A DNA stretch of 64,000 nucleotides from Pseudomonas veronii (GCF_001439695.1 NZ_JYLL01000018.1:50612-114611); one strand, 5' to 3'; counted from the stretch's first letter, positions 51,721 to 60,550 are shown. Translations and numbers: made by a program. Notes: generated by a model from the letters alone, not told the origin.

Positions 51721-52332
51721 TCAACGGGCGCTGTGCGCCCCGCGATTGACCATTGCCAGAATGGTCGCCAGCAACTCCTGTTGCGCCTCTTCACGGCTGA
51801 GCTCACCGCTGGCCGCCGCATGAGACAAGGCCTCCGCCGCCCCGAGCATGGCCCGCAGCCCCGCCTGGGACACGCTGCCGCCCGGCGCGAAGGGGGCCAT
51901 GACGTCGCGGCACTTATCGAGAAAGAGTGCTTCGTACTTGCGCTTGAGGCTTTCCAACTCCGGTGAGCTGCTCAGCGCCGCGATCACCCCCGGAATTTCC
52001 CGGCCCTGCAACAACACGCAGTCGACATAGGATGAGGCGATCACCCACGCGCGATCTTCCAGGGTCGGGCTGCTGGCTTCGAGGGCGTCGGCAAGCACCT
52101 GATTCTGGCGCCCATCGAAATCCTCATACAACGCCGCCAGCAACCCCGCGCGGGTAACGAAATGGTCATAGACCACCGGCTTGGTCACGCCCGCTCGTTC
52201 CGCCAGGTGGCCGAGGGTCAGGGCTTCGGTGCCTTCTTCACGCACCAGTTGCCAGGCCACGTCCAACAATTGGCGCAGACGATCTTCACGCGACAGCCGA
52301 CGACGTGGGGCAGGGGATTCACTGCTTGACAT
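51721..52332 (-). CDS. TetR-family repressor
   Basis: A 203-residue TetR protein. The N-terminal helix-turn-helix is LTLGHLAERAGVTKPVVYDHFVTRAGLL at about 35-62, followed by a helical ligand domain. The true start is ATG at 52332 (MSSSESPAPRRR); the longer frame runs through the intergenic region. It lies divergent from a quinone-reductase-like gene with a repeat operator in between (52341-52368), so it should repress that gene and itself. Confidence 0.9.
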   Translation of the reverse strand: MSSSESPAPRRRLSREDRLRQLLDVAWQLVREEGTEALTLGHLAERAGVTKPVVYDHFVTRAGLLAALYEDFDGRQNQVLADALEASSPTLEDRAWVIASSYVDCVLLQGREIPGVIAALSSSPELESLKRKYEALFLDKCRDVMAPFAPGGSVSQAGLRAMLGAAEALSHAAASGELSREEAQQELLATILAMVNRGAHSAR

Positions 52333-52340
52333 GCTTATAT

Positions 52341-52368
52341 ACCAAAAGTAACTTACCAAAGGTAACTT
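52341..52368. promoter_or_regulatory. Tandem direct-repeat operator for the TetR regulator
   Basis: ACCAAAAGTAACTT (52341-52354) and ACCAAAGGTAACTT (52355-52368) are tandem copies with one difference, placed 9 bases after the TetR start and 33 bases before the divergent gene. GTAACTTAC across the junction is a perfect odd palindrome. A TetR dimer or dimer pair could bind here. Confidence 0.55.
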
Positions 52369-52401
52369 AAGCCCAGCATAAACCCAATGGGAGTCACTGT
52401 C

Positions 52402-53001
52402 ATGCACGCACTGATCGTTGTTGCTCATCACGACCCGCAATCCCTCACCCACAGCCTCGCCGCGCAAGTCGCCGCCGGGCTGAGCGCGTCTGGCCATACG
52501 TTCGAAATCGCCGACCTTGCCGCCGAAGGCTTCGACCCGCGCTACAACGCTGCCGACCAGCGCGTACATCGCACCCGCGCCGAACCGCCGGCTGACGTCG
52601 CCGCCGAACAAGCCCGCATCGACCGCGCCGACGCCCTGGTCTTGGTGTTCCCCATTTACTGGTGGTCGCTGCCAGGCCTGCTCAAGGGGTGGATCGACCG
52701 CGTGTTCGTCAACGGCTGGGCGATCGACTACGGCCCCGACACTCCGGTGGTGAAGAAACTGCGGCACTTGCAGGTTCACCTGCTGGCACTCGGTGCTGCC
52801 GATCAAAGCGCGTTTGAGCGCCATGGTTATGCCAAGGCCATGCACACGCAGATCGATTACGGGATCTTCGATTACTGTGGCGCGCAGGTGCTGACGTCAG
52901 CGTTGCTGCTGGAGTCGGAAAGCGGCCAGGTGCAGGTGCATCTGGATCACGCCAAGGCAGTGGGCCAGGGTCTGTTCGAAACCGAGACGGTCGCCGGATG
53001 A
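52402..53001 (+). CDS. NAD(P)H-dependent quinone reductase-like flavoprotein
   Basis: A 199-residue flavodoxin-fold protein of the NQO1/KefF (Flavodoxin_2) group. It has ALIVVAHHDPQSLTHSLA at the N-terminus, VFPIYWWSLPGLLKGWIDRVFVNGWAI as the FMN/FAD site, and LLALGAADQSAFERHGY later. The product would reduce quinones or other electrophiles. GGGAG precedes the ATG at 52402. The TetR gene faces it, suggesting induction by quinone or similar compounds. Confidence 0.87.
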   Translation: MHALIVVAHHDPQSLTHSLAAQVAAGLSASGHTFEIADLAAEGFDPRYNAADQRVHRTRAEPPADVAAEQARIDRADALVLVFPIYWWSLPGLLKGWIDRVFVNGWAIDYGPDTPVVKKLRHLQVHLLALGAADQSAFERHGYAKAMHTQIDYGIFDYCGAQVLTSALLLESESGQVQVHLDHAKAVGQGLFETETVAG

Positions 53002-53074
53002 TTTCGTTGCGAGCAGGGAACCAGAAACCGTTGGACAACCAATCAAGGCGTTCACAATCACTGGAGATTTGATA

Positions 53075-53452
53075 ATGACTTCAATTTCTGCTGCATCTGG
53101 ATCCGCACTGATTGCTCCTCCCATTGACACATCCCAGGAAAAACCCACACAAGATCAAGTGAGACAAGAGCAGGAAAACAATGCGAACCAAGACAGTCCG
53201 TTTCCAAATCTATCGAATGGCGACCTGCAAAACTTGACCTTTGATCAACACAATACGCTCGATAAATATCCCAATATGAACTTTCAGCAAGTGGTGGATG
53301 CACATGGGAAAGAGTTTCCAAATATATCGCCTAGAGAAGTTCAAGATTTGAACTCCGAGCAAGTGGACAGGCTTATCAAGTATCCCACTATGTCTTACCA
53401 AGACGTGCTTAATGGGCATGGCGTGAAAGGCGGCGATAATTTCATCTGGTAA
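53075..53452 (+). CDS. Small protein with two 38-residue repeats
   Basis: A 125-residue protein starting MTSISAASGSALIAPP. After a polar, Ser/Ala/Gln-rich N-terminal 44 residues come two tandem copies of about 38 residues: the first begins FPNLSNGDLQNLTF and the second FPNISPREVQDLNSE. Both contain L-x-KYP-x-M near the middle and end in HG. No signal peptide or membrane segment is visible. The sequence is more AT-rich than its neighbours. TGGAG precedes the ATG. I do not recognise the family; the polar N-terminus could be a type III-type secretion signal, which is speculation. Confidence 0.65.
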   Translation: MTSISAASGSALIAPPIDTSQEKPTQDQVRQEQENNANQDSPFPNLSNGDLQNLTFDQHNTLDKYPNMNFQQVVDAHGKEFPNISPREVQDLNSEQVDRLIKYPTMSYQDVLNGHGVKGGDNFIW

Positions 53453-53519
53453 CTACGTTAGTTGCGGCACGCCTCAGGCCTGGAGCAGCAGCTTGGTGGC
53501 GATGCACTGAAAGGACCGA

Positions 53520-53906
53520 CTAGAGTCCAAGCAGGTCATGTGCATCCAGCAGCCGGTAGGCAATCTCCGGTCGTTTCTCCAGGCCTCGGCGAATCGCCGC
53601 CGGGATCGATTGCCGGGTCTTGCGGCACAGCCCGGGCAGTTCGTCGATGACGATCTGAATCCCGCGCATGCTCTTGACCTCGGTGTGCCCCGGCGCGACC
53701 TGCACGCGGATACCCAATAGCGCGTACATGCGCTGCTGCATGTGTTCGAGGTCTTGCAGGCTTTGCAGGTCTTCCAGGCGTTCGATCAGGCGTTTTTCTT
53801 CCTGGCGCGTCAGGTTGAGGATGCGCAGGTCGGCGCCTGGGGTTTGCAGCAGCTGTTCGCGGTCACAGACACAGGCGCCGGGCGGGCAGGGTTGGCGAAT
53901 GTTCAT
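53520..53906 (-). CDS. Unrecognised Cys-rich-start protein downstream of aroA
   Basis: A 128-residue protein starting MNIRQPCPPGACVCDREQLL, with three Cys in the first 15 residues (CPPGACVC), then a mostly helical body with an amphipathic run RQEEKRLIERLEDLQSLQDLEHMQQRM. GGGAGGG lies just before the ATG at 53906. It starts 33 bp after the aroA stop and may be co-transcribed. No family is recognised; the Cys motif might bind metal. Confidence 0.6.
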   Translation of the reverse strand: MNIRQPCPPGACVCDREQLLQTPGADLRILNLTRQEEKRLIERLEDLQSLQDLEHMQQRMYALLGIRVQVAPGHTEVKSMRGIQIVIDELPGLCRKTRQSIPAAIRRGLEKRPEIAYRLLDAHDLLGL

Positions 53907-53938
53907 GATCAAGCCCTCCCCATCTCGACGTCGCGGAC

Positions 53939-55195
53939 TCAGTAGCGCAGGGCGACACCCAGGCTGCCCAGTGCCTTCCAGTAGTCAGGATAGGTCTTGG
54001 CCACGCAGTCCGGGTCCTGAATACGAATACCCGAGACCTTCAGCCCGGCCAGGGCGAAACACATGGCGATGCGGTGATCGGCGTGGGTGTCGATCAGTGC
54101 AGTGCAGGCCGTGCCTGCCAGTGCCGGATCGCTGGCCACCAGCAGGTCATCGCCTTCGATGCGGGCCAGGCCTGGGCGGATCTGGTTGAGGCCGTCGTGC
54201 AGCGCCTGCACGCGATCACATTCCTTGACCCGCAGGTTGGCCAGTTCGGTGAAGCGCACCGGGCTGTTGTTGAACGCGGCCAGTACGGCAAGCGTCGGGA
54301 TCGCGTCCTGCATTTGCGAACCCACCACTGTGGCCTGCATGTTCGGGAACTGCGCGATCAGCGCCTGGGCCTTGGCGTCCGGCTGGGTGAAGTCGTGTGC
54401 GGCGACACCGATATCGATGTGCCCGCCGGTCAGCACTTCAGCCGCCCACAGATAGGTGGCGGCGGAGGCGTCCGGTTCGATCAGGTAGTCATGGGCGGTG
54501 TAGCCGCTGGGAGCGACGCGCCAGGTGGTGTCGTCGACCACCTCGACCTGCGCGCCGAATGCACGCATGCAGTCGAGGGTCAGGTCCACATAGCCGCGGG
54601 CGCCGATGTCCTTGCCGGTCAGCGCCACTTCAATCGGCGCTGCGCCGCAGGCCGCGAGCATCAGCAAGGCCGATACATATTGGCTGGACAGACCACCGTC
54701 GATCTCAAAGCGCTTGGCCTGGACCTTGCCCACGCCATGCACGGTAACCGGCGGGCAACCGGTCGGGCTGTCGACCTGGATGCCGTTCTGACCGAGGGTG
54801 GCGAGCAGCGGGCCGATCGGGCGTTTGCGCATGTAGTCGTCGCCGTCCAGCACCACGGTGCCTTGCACGGTGGCGACGGCGGCGGTGAGAAAACGCATCG
54901 CGGTGCCGGCATTGCCGAGGAACAGCGGCTGCGCAGGCAATTGCAGCTGGCCTTGGCCCGTGACCACGAAGGTGGTGTCGTCCGGCTCGTCGATGATCAC
55001 GCCCATCTGGCGCAGGGCCACCGACATGTGCCGGGTGTCATCGCTCTTCAATGCGCCGCTGAGGCGGCTGGTGCCCTTGGCCAGGGCGGCGAGCAACAGC
55101 GCGCGGTTGGTAATGGATTTGGAGCCGGGGGGCGCGACCTTGCCATTGAGGGGGAAAGTGGGCGGTGTAACGGTCACGGTTTTCTGCGAACTCAA
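53939..55195 (-). CDS. aroA: EPSP synthase (3-phosphoshikimate 1-carboxyvinyltransferase)
   Basis: A 418-residue enzyme of the shikimate pathway. GSKSITNRALLLAAL is the PEP/shikimate-3-P site, and GLSSQYVSALLML, PDASAATYLWAAE, QDAIPTLAVLAAF and LRVKECDRVQAL match the family. Two features are unusual. The loop normally written NAGTAMRPL reads NAGTAMRFL, and the catalytic Asp lies as QDAIP, closer to class II and Gram-positive forms. Pseudomonads often carry an aroA fused to tyrA; this stand-alone copy may be a second one. TTG at 55195 has AGGAG nine bases upstream and is chosen over the TTG at 55216. Confidence 0.88.
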   Translation of the reverse strand: MSSQKTVTVTPPTFPLNGKVAPPGSKSITNRALLLAALAKGTSRLSGALKSDDTRHMSVALRQMGVIIDEPDDTTFVVTGQGQLQLPAQPLFLGNAGTAMRFLTAAVATVQGTVVLDGDDYMRKRPIGPLLATLGQNGIQVDSPTGCPPVTVHGVGKVQAKRFEIDGGLSSQYVSALLMLAACGAAPIEVALTGKDIGARGYVDLTLDCMRAFGAQVEVVDDTTWRVAPSGYTAHDYLIEPDASAATYLWAAEVLTGGHIDIGVAAHDFTQPDAKAQALIAQFPNMQATVVGSQMQDAIPTLAVLAAFNNSPVRFTELANLRVKECDRVQALHDGLNQIRPGLARIEGDDLLVASDPALAGTACTALIDTHADHRIAMCFALAGLKVSGIRIQDPDCVAKTYPDYWKALGSLGVALRY

Positions 55196-55286
55196 GGTAC
55201 AAGGCTCCTGATTCAAGGCAAGGTGGCACGGAGTGGCCGACGGGCGGACCCGAATAATCGGGCATAGACGTCACGCTTGTCGAGGC

Positions 55287-55841
55287 TTAGCGCTGGGCGA
55301 GCGAGTAATCATGCAGCGCCCGCGCCGCCGGTTCGATCTCGCTGACGCGCTGCTGATGCGCCTGTACATCGAGGTCCGCCGGCAGTTCGAAGTTGTCCTG
55401 TTCGGCGCACCAGGAGATTTTCTCCAGCAGTGCGGCCTGTTCGGCGGGCAGTTCAGGCCAGTTGCCGATAGCGGCGCCACGGATATAGCCAAAGCACCAT
55501 TCTTCGGCGAGGGTCAGGGTCTGGCCCTGATGCTCCGTGTCGTCGAAGCGCGCCCGGAAACCTTTGGCGTCGGTGGCCAGTTGGGCGGCGCGGGCGTTCA
55601 TGTGGCGAACGCACAGTTCGAGGAACTGCTTGGCTTCTTCGGCACTTTCCCACTGCGGGTTCTGCCCGCCCCAGATCGCCGGGAACCACTCGGCGATATC
55701 GACCGGTGCCGGGCTGGACACCAGTGCGCAGAAGTAACCATCGAGTTCGGCGAGGTTCAGCACCGAGTGGTCGTCACCGTACTTGAGCAGGGTTTCTTCG
55801 ATCAGGTCGAAATCGGCGGGGGCCAGAGGTTGGGTGAGCAT
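55287..55841 (-). CDS. YecA/UPF0149 family protein
   Basis: A 184-residue protein with the UPF0149 core: LAELDGYFCALVSSPAPVDIAEWFPAIWG near the N-terminus and WCFGYIRGAA around residue 115. The C-terminal zinc-binding SEC-C motif present in E. coli YecA is absent. The family is of uncertain function. It lies 91 bp upstream of aroA on the same strand. Confidence 0.82.
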   Translation of the reverse strand: MLTQPLAPADFDLIEETLLKYGDDHSVLNLAELDGYFCALVSSPAPVDIAEWFPAIWGGQNPQWESAEEAKQFLELCVRHMNARAAQLATDAKGFRARFDDTEHQGQTLTLAEEWCFGYIRGAAIGNWPELPAEQAALLEKISWCAEQDNFELPADLDVQAHQQRVSEIEPAARALHDYSLAQR

Positions 55842-56046
55842 GGGGCGTATCCTTTAAACGTCGAGCGCCGCTGCGGCAGCGGCTTAAAGCGCGAAGGATG
55901 GCGCCTGAGGCGGTTTTTATCCAGCCTTTTCCAAGGCCGACGGCCCGTCCCGGATGAATTTTAGCAGTCCCGTTTTTGGCTGATGCGCCGTGGCTCACCC
56001 TTGTTATAGTTCGGCTCTTATTACTCGCCAGTCAGGGATCACTGCC

Positions 56047-56859
56047 ATGTCCGAATACCAAGCCTTCGTCGTCGAGCTCATTGGCAGCGTTGCCCATGTG
56101 CAGATCAACCGCCCGGAAAAGATCAACGCCATGAACGCGGCGTTCTGGACCGAGATCATCGATATCTTCCGCTGGGTCGACGACACCGACGCCGTGCGCG
56201 CCGTGGTGCTCAGCGGTGCCGGCAAACATTTCTCGTCCGGCATCGACCTGATGATGCTGGCCTCGGTGGCCAATGATTTTGGCAAGGACGTGGGCCGTAA
56301 TGCACGCCTGTTGCGGCGCAAGATCCTCGAACTGCAAGCCTCGTTCAACGCCGTCGACACCTGCCGCAAGCCGGTGTTGGCCGCGATCCAGGGCTACTGC
56401 ATCGGCGGTGCCATCGACCTGATCAGCGCCTGCGACATGCGTTACGCCGCCGAGGACGCGCAGTTTTCCATCAAGGAAATCGACATCGGCATGGCGGCCG
56501 ACGTCGGCACCCTGCAGCGCCTGCCGCGCATCATCGGTGATGGCATGCTGCGCGAGCTGGCCTACACCGGTCGCCAGTTCGGCGCCGAGGAAGCGCGCAG
56601 CATCGGTCTGGTCAATCGCGTGTATCCCGATCAGGAAAGCCTGTTGGCCGGCGTACTGGACATCGCCCGGGAAATCGCCGCCAAATCGCCGATTGCCGTG
56701 ACCGGCACCAAGGCCATGATCAGCTACATGCGTGACCATACAGTCAATGACGGTCTGGAATACGTTGCCACCTGGAACGCGGCTATGTTGCAATCCAACG
56801 ACTTGCGCGTGGCCATCGCGGCCCATATGAGCAAGCAGAAACCCGAATTCGTGGATTGA
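56047..56859 (+). CDS. Enoyl-CoA hydratase/isomerase (crotonase) family protein
   Basis: A 270-residue crotonase-fold protein. HFSSGIDLMMLAS provides the first oxyanion-hole segment, IQGYCIGGAIDLISACD the second, and FSIKEIDIGMAADVGTLQRLPR includes acidic residues typical of dienoyl-CoA isomerases (EIDIGMAADVG), suggesting a delta3,5-delta2,4-dienoyl-CoA isomerase-like function. ATG at 56047 is the natural start. It is followed after 5 bp by nudC, probably in one transcript. Confidence 0.88.
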   Translation: MSEYQAFVVELIGSVAHVQINRPEKINAMNAAFWTEIIDIFRWVDDTDAVRAVVLSGAGKHFSSGIDLMMLASVANDFGKDVGRNARLLRRKILELQASFNAVDTCRKPVLAAIQGYCIGGAIDLISACDMRYAAEDAQFSIKEIDIGMAADVGTLQRLPRIIGDGMLRELAYTGRQFGAEEARSIGLVNRVYPDQESLLAGVLDIAREIAAKSPIAVTGTKAMISYMRDHTVNDGLEYVATWNAAMLQSNDLRVAIAAHMSKQKPEFVD

Positions 56860-56864
56860 CTGAT

Positions 56865-57698
56865 ATGACCCCAGGCTGGATTACCACCACACTGCTGGAC
56901 AACCAAACCCCCGGCGGCTGGGCCGTCGCGCGCAGCCGCGAGGGTTTTTTACACGACACCAATGGCGCGCTGTTCCCGCGGGAATGGCTCAAGCGCCAGG
57001 ACCTGGCGGTGTTCGCCGAACACGGTATCGGCCATCTTGACGGCGAGCCGGTGTACCTGCTCGAACTCAATGCCGCCAGCGACGTGCCTGGATGCAGTTG
57101 GCAAGGCCTGCGCGGCTTCATGCTGCAAGGCGATCACCGGCTGTACAAAGTGCTGGCCTATGCCGCGCAGATCGGCACCTGGGCGCGGGAACACCGTTTT
57201 TGTGGCAGTTGCGGCCAGGCCATGGTTCAGGTGCCTCGGGAGCGGGCGATGTTCTGCGAGGCTTGTGACCTGCGCAGCTACCCGCGCATCTCGCCGAGCA
57301 TGATTGTGCTGGTGACCCGTGGCGACGAGATCCTGCTGGCGCGGTCGCCGCGCTTTGTCCCCGGGGTCTACAGCACGCTGGCGGGGTTTGCCGAGCCGGG
57401 TGAGTCGGCCGAAGACTGCCTGATCCGCGAAGTTCACGAAGAAGTGCAGCTGGAAGTCCGCAATATCCAGTACGTGGGCAGCCAGTGCTGGCCGTTTCCC
57501 CATTCGATGATGCTGGGCTTCCATGCCGAGTACGCCGGTGGCGATATCGTGCCCCAGGCCGATGAGATCGAGGACGCGCAGTGGTTCAACATCCACGACT
57601 TGCCGCCGTTGCCGGCGTCACGCTCGATTGCGCGTTACCTGATCGACCTCTACGTGGCCCGCCGCTTAGGCCACGCTGAACCAGTGCTGCCAGGCTAG
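56865..57698 (+). CDS. nudC: NADH pyrophosphatase / NAD-capped RNA hydrolase
   Basis: A 277-residue Nudix hydrolase that cleaves NAD(H) and removes NAD caps from RNA. The zinc ribbon CGSCGQAMVQVPRERAMFCEACD contains the four Cys; the Nudix box reads GFAEPGESAEDCLIREVHEE; and the NADH-specific SQCWPFPHSMMLGF follows. Length is near E. coli NudC (257). Its last 33 bp overlap the end of the converging TSUP gene. Confidence 0.93.
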   Translation: MTPGWITTTLLDNQTPGGWAVARSREGFLHDTNGALFPREWLKRQDLAVFAEHGIGHLDGEPVYLLELNAASDVPGCSWQGLRGFMLQGDHRLYKVLAYAAQIGTWAREHRFCGSCGQAMVQVPRERAMFCEACDLRSYPRISPSMIVLVTRGDEILLARSPRFVPGVYSTLAGFAEPGESAEDCLIREVHEEVQLEVRNIQYVGSQCWPFPHSMMLGFHAEYAGGDIVPQADEIEDAQWFNIHDLPPLPASRSIARYLIDLYVARRLGHAEPVLPG

Positions 57699-58445
57699 GC
57701 GCACCGTCAGGCCGAGGACCACGGTGATAAACACCGGGCGAATGAATTTGGCGCCGCCGCTGATTGCGCTGCGTGCGCCAAAGAACGCGCCCACCATCAC
57801 CGACACGCCCATGGCCAGCCCGACGATCCAGTCCACCGAACCGTTGATGATAAACACCGACAGCGCCGCCGCGTTGCTGACGAAGTTCATGCTGCGCGCC
57901 ACGCCGCTGGCTTTGACCAGGTCGATGGGGTGCAGCAGCATCGTGCTCACCGTCCAGAACGCGCCGGTGCCGGGGCCGGCCACGCCGTCGTAGAAGCCCA
58001 GGCCGAAGCCTTGGGTGGCCTGCCATTTCTTCTTGATCGGTGCGTCGCCCTCCAGCGGCGCCTTGGGCGTGCCGCCGAACAACAGGTACAGGCCACAACC
58101 GAAGACGATCACCGGGAGCATCTTGTTCAGGGTTTCGGCGGGCAGGTAGTGGGCGACGATGGCGCCGGCAAGGGCGCCGATAAACGTACCGACGATGGCA
58201 TGTACCCACTGGCGCGGGTGAAACAGCTTGCGTCGGTAAAAGGTGAAACTGGCGGTGGCCGAGCCGAAGGTGGAGCTGAGTTTGTTGGTGCCCAGTACCA
58301 AATGGGGCGGCATGCCGGCGGTGAGCAGGGCCGGAGTGGTGAGCAAGCCGCCACCGCCGGCGATGGCGTCGATGAAGCCGGCGATGAACGCAACGACGGC
58401 CAGGATGGCGAGGGTAGTGAGGTCTACGCTGAGTTCGAAGGGCAT
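57666..58445 (-). CDS. TSUP (TauE/SafE) permease, YfcA-like
   Basis: A 259-residue membrane protein with the TSUP hallmark FIAGFIDAIAGGGGLLTTPALL near the N-terminus and the second repeat at FYDGVAGPGTGAFWTVSTML. About eight helices are expected. It resembles E. coli YfcA more than the TSUP gene at 108-896. Substrate unknown, likely a sulfur-containing anion. It overlaps the nudC 3' end by 33 bp. Confidence 0.87.
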   Translation of the reverse strand: MPFELSVDLTTLAILAVVAFIAGFIDAIAGGGGLLTTPALLTAGMPPHLVLGTNKLSSTFGSATASFTFYRRKLFHPRQWVHAIVGTFIGALAGAIVAHYLPAETLNKMLPVIVFGCGLYLLFGGTPKAPLEGDAPIKKKWQATQGFGLGFYDGVAGPGTGAFWTVSTMLLHPIDLVKASGVARSMNFVSNAAALSVFIINGSVDWIVGLAMGVSVMVGAFFGARSAISGGAKFIRPVFITVVLGLTVRLAWQHWFSVA

Positions 58446-58517
58446 GGGCAGGGCTTATGGTTGGCAGGGCGCTATGCGAAAGGCGGCCATCTTACCTGCC
58501 CGATGTACGCAAATCCA

Positions 58518-58549
58518 AATGTGGGAGGGCGCAAGCCTCCTCCCACATT
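58518..58549. repeat. Single REP-like hairpin
   Basis: AATGTGGGAGG (58518-58528) and CCTCCCACATT (58539-58549) form an 11-bp perfect stem around GCGCAAGCCT, the core of the TGTGGGAGGGGG REP family in hairpin form. It lies between the TSUP gene and the phosphatidylcholine synthase gene, and could also end transcription. Confidence 0.65.
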
Positions 58550-58567
58550 CAAACGGTGCCGGCCTGG

Positions 58568-59284
58568 CTATTTGTGGGTGCCCAGCCACTCCAGCGCGGT
58601 GCGCCAGATGCAGATCCCGAGGAAGTACGCCGACATCAGCGACCACAACCCAAACGTCCACGGGTTGGTGTTCGGGTAATCCACCACCATCAAGAAGCTG
58701 CACAGCAACCAGAGCGTGGTCACCGCGATGTTGATCGGCATGAACCGCTTGACCCGGAACGGGTGCAGGAACTTCATCGGCGTCACGGTCAGCAGCGCCA
58801 GGCCAATCACCGTGAGCAACGTCACCCACGCGTCGGGCTGGATGATATACACGCAGAGGGCCACCACGTTCCAGGCGGCGGGGAAGCCGACGAAGTAGTT
58901 GTCCTTGCTTTTCATGTTCACGTTGCAGAAGCAGAACAGCGACGACACCAGGATCACCGACACCGTGAACAGATGGGTAAAGTCCGGCAGGTCGATATAG
59001 CGGTAGATAAACAGTGCCGGGATAAACACATAGGTCAGGTAATCGATCACCAGGTCCAGCACCGAGCCGTCAAAGCTGGGCAGTACCGTGCTGACATTCA
59101 CGCGGCGGGCCAGGGAACCGTCGACGCCATCGACCACCAGTGCCAGGCCCAGCCACAGCAGGCACGCCTTGGGTGAGTTCTCCAGCAAGGCCAGCGTGGC
59201 CAGGAAGGCCAACACCACTCCGGTGGCAGTGAAGCCGTGGGCGCCCCAGGCTTTCAGTCTGGCTACATGCAGGGTCGATATCAC
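58568..59284 (-). CDS. pcs: Phosphatidylcholine synthase
   Basis: A 238-residue membrane enzyme of the CDP-alcohol phosphatidyltransferase family, condensing choline with CDP-diacylglycerol. The family motif is present as DGVDGSLARRVNVSTVLP with D-x3-D ahead in DLVIDY. About eight helices are expected. It matches Pcs length (about 240). It implies phosphatidylcholine in the membrane, known in several host-associated pseudomonads. Confidence 0.88.
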   Translation of the reverse strand: MISTLHVARLKAWGAHGFTATGVVLAFLATLALLENSPKACLLWLGLALVVDGVDGSLARRVNVSTVLPSFDGSVLDLVIDYLTYVFIPALFIYRYIDLPDFTHLFTVSVILVSSLFCFCNVNMKSKDNYFVGFPAAWNVVALCVYIIQPDAWVTLLTVIGLALLTVTPMKFLHPFRVKRFMPINIAVTTLWLLCSFLMVVDYPNTNPWTFGLWSLMSAYFLGICIWRTALEWLGTHK

Positions 59285-59432
59285 GGGCGGTTCTCCAAAG
59301 GGTGAAACGGGGCAGCCGACGCTGTGGCAGCGTCGAGTCTGGCCAGGGGATGCAGGTATCGACCGGGAAGGGGAGGATAAGGTTCACCACCCCGGTGATT
59401 GCTTAGCGTAGCAAGCGTCGGACGTTTCGGCA

Positions 59433-60359
59433 TCAGCCTTGGCGGAACACCAAGGCTTTCAAGCCGCTTTGCCGATCGATATCCGGGAATTCCGGTGGGT
59501 TTTCCAGCCGTTCGACAAAGCGCAGGCCCGGTGCTTCGCGGGTCACGCCGTCGATCAGGAAGTCCTCGCCGAACGCCGGGTCATTCATGCACGCCAGCAC
59601 CGTGCCTTGTGGCGTGAGCAAATCCGGCAGGCGGCGCAGCACGCGCTGGTAATCCTTGGTCAGCAGGAAACTGCCTTTCTGGAAGGACGGCGGGTCGATG
59701 ATCACCAGATCATAGGGGCCGCTGTGGATGACCTTGGCCCAGGACTTGAACAAGTCGTGGCCAAGAAAGGTAACGCGGCTCAGGTCATGCCCATTCAGGC
59801 GATGGTTGTCGCGACCCCGGCTGAGGGCGCCGCGGGCCATGTCCAGGTTCACCACATGCTCGGCGCCGCCTTCGATGGCCGCCACGGAAAACCCGCAGGT
59901 GTAGGCGAACAGGTTGAGTACCCGCAGCCCCTTGGCCTGTTCGCGCACCCAGTTGCGGCCGTAGCGCATGTCGAGAAACAGCCCGCTGTTCTGTTTTTTA
60001 CCGAGGTCGATCAGGTAGCGCAGGCCGCCTTCGGTAATCGTCAGCTCATCGATCGCATCGCCCACCAGCCATTCGGTGGTGCTTTGCGGCAGGTAGCGGT
60101 GCTGCAGGGCTACCGTGTGGGCGCCGGACTGCGCCCATTCGAACTGAACCAGCAGTTGTTTCAGCGCGACCAGGTGCGCCGCCTCCGGCTCCTTGAACAG
60201 CGCGACCAGCACCACGCCCTGCAGCCAGTCCACGGTCAGTTGCTCCAGGCCCGGCCAGCAACGGCCGCGCCCGTGGAACAGGCGCCGGGTTTCGGTCGGT
60301 GGCGTGGCCAGGGCGGTCAGCAGGTGGGCGTGCAGTGTGGCGAGGGCGTCGGGGTTCAT
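59433..60359 (-). CDS. SAM-dependent methyltransferase, RlmI-like
   Basis: A 308-residue class I methyltransferase. The SAM motif I is VLNLFAYTCGFSVAAIEGGAEHVV and the catalytic region is DLVIIDPPSFQKGSFLLTKDY, typical of RNA methyltransferases with D-P-P-[SF]. It lacks the N-terminal PUA domain of RlmI. The ATG at 60359 is preferred to the upstream one. It is divergent from the E1 gene. RNA substrate uncertain. Confidence 0.83.
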   Translation of the reverse strand: MNPDALATLHAHLLTALATPPTETRRLFHGRGRCWPGLEQLTVDWLQGVVLVALFKEPEAAHLVALKQLLVQFEWAQSGAHTVALQHRYLPQSTTEWLVGDAIDELTITEGGLRYLIDLGKKQNSGLFLDMRYGRNWVREQAKGLRVLNLFAYTCGFSVAAIEGGAEHVVNLDMARGALSRGRDNHRLNGHDLSRVTFLGHDLFKSWAKVIHSGPYDLVIIDPPSFQKGSFLLTKDYQRVLRRLPDLLTPQGTVLACMNDPAFGEDFLIDGVTREAPGLRFVERLENPPEFPDIDRQSGLKALVFRQG

Positions 60360-60550
60360 CGTTGAGCGTCGTTCGTTGAGCGGGCGGCATTTTAAACACA
60401 ATGGCGAGGTTTCGGGGGGTTAGAGCACAACGTGCTGGGAAACGTCTGATTGGCAGCGATTCATGCTCAAAATACGCTTTGGTACGCCTGACATCAGGCA
60501 AAAAATCCTCAGTCATCGACATAAACTGGAAAAAAAGCCTGGAGGTGCCC

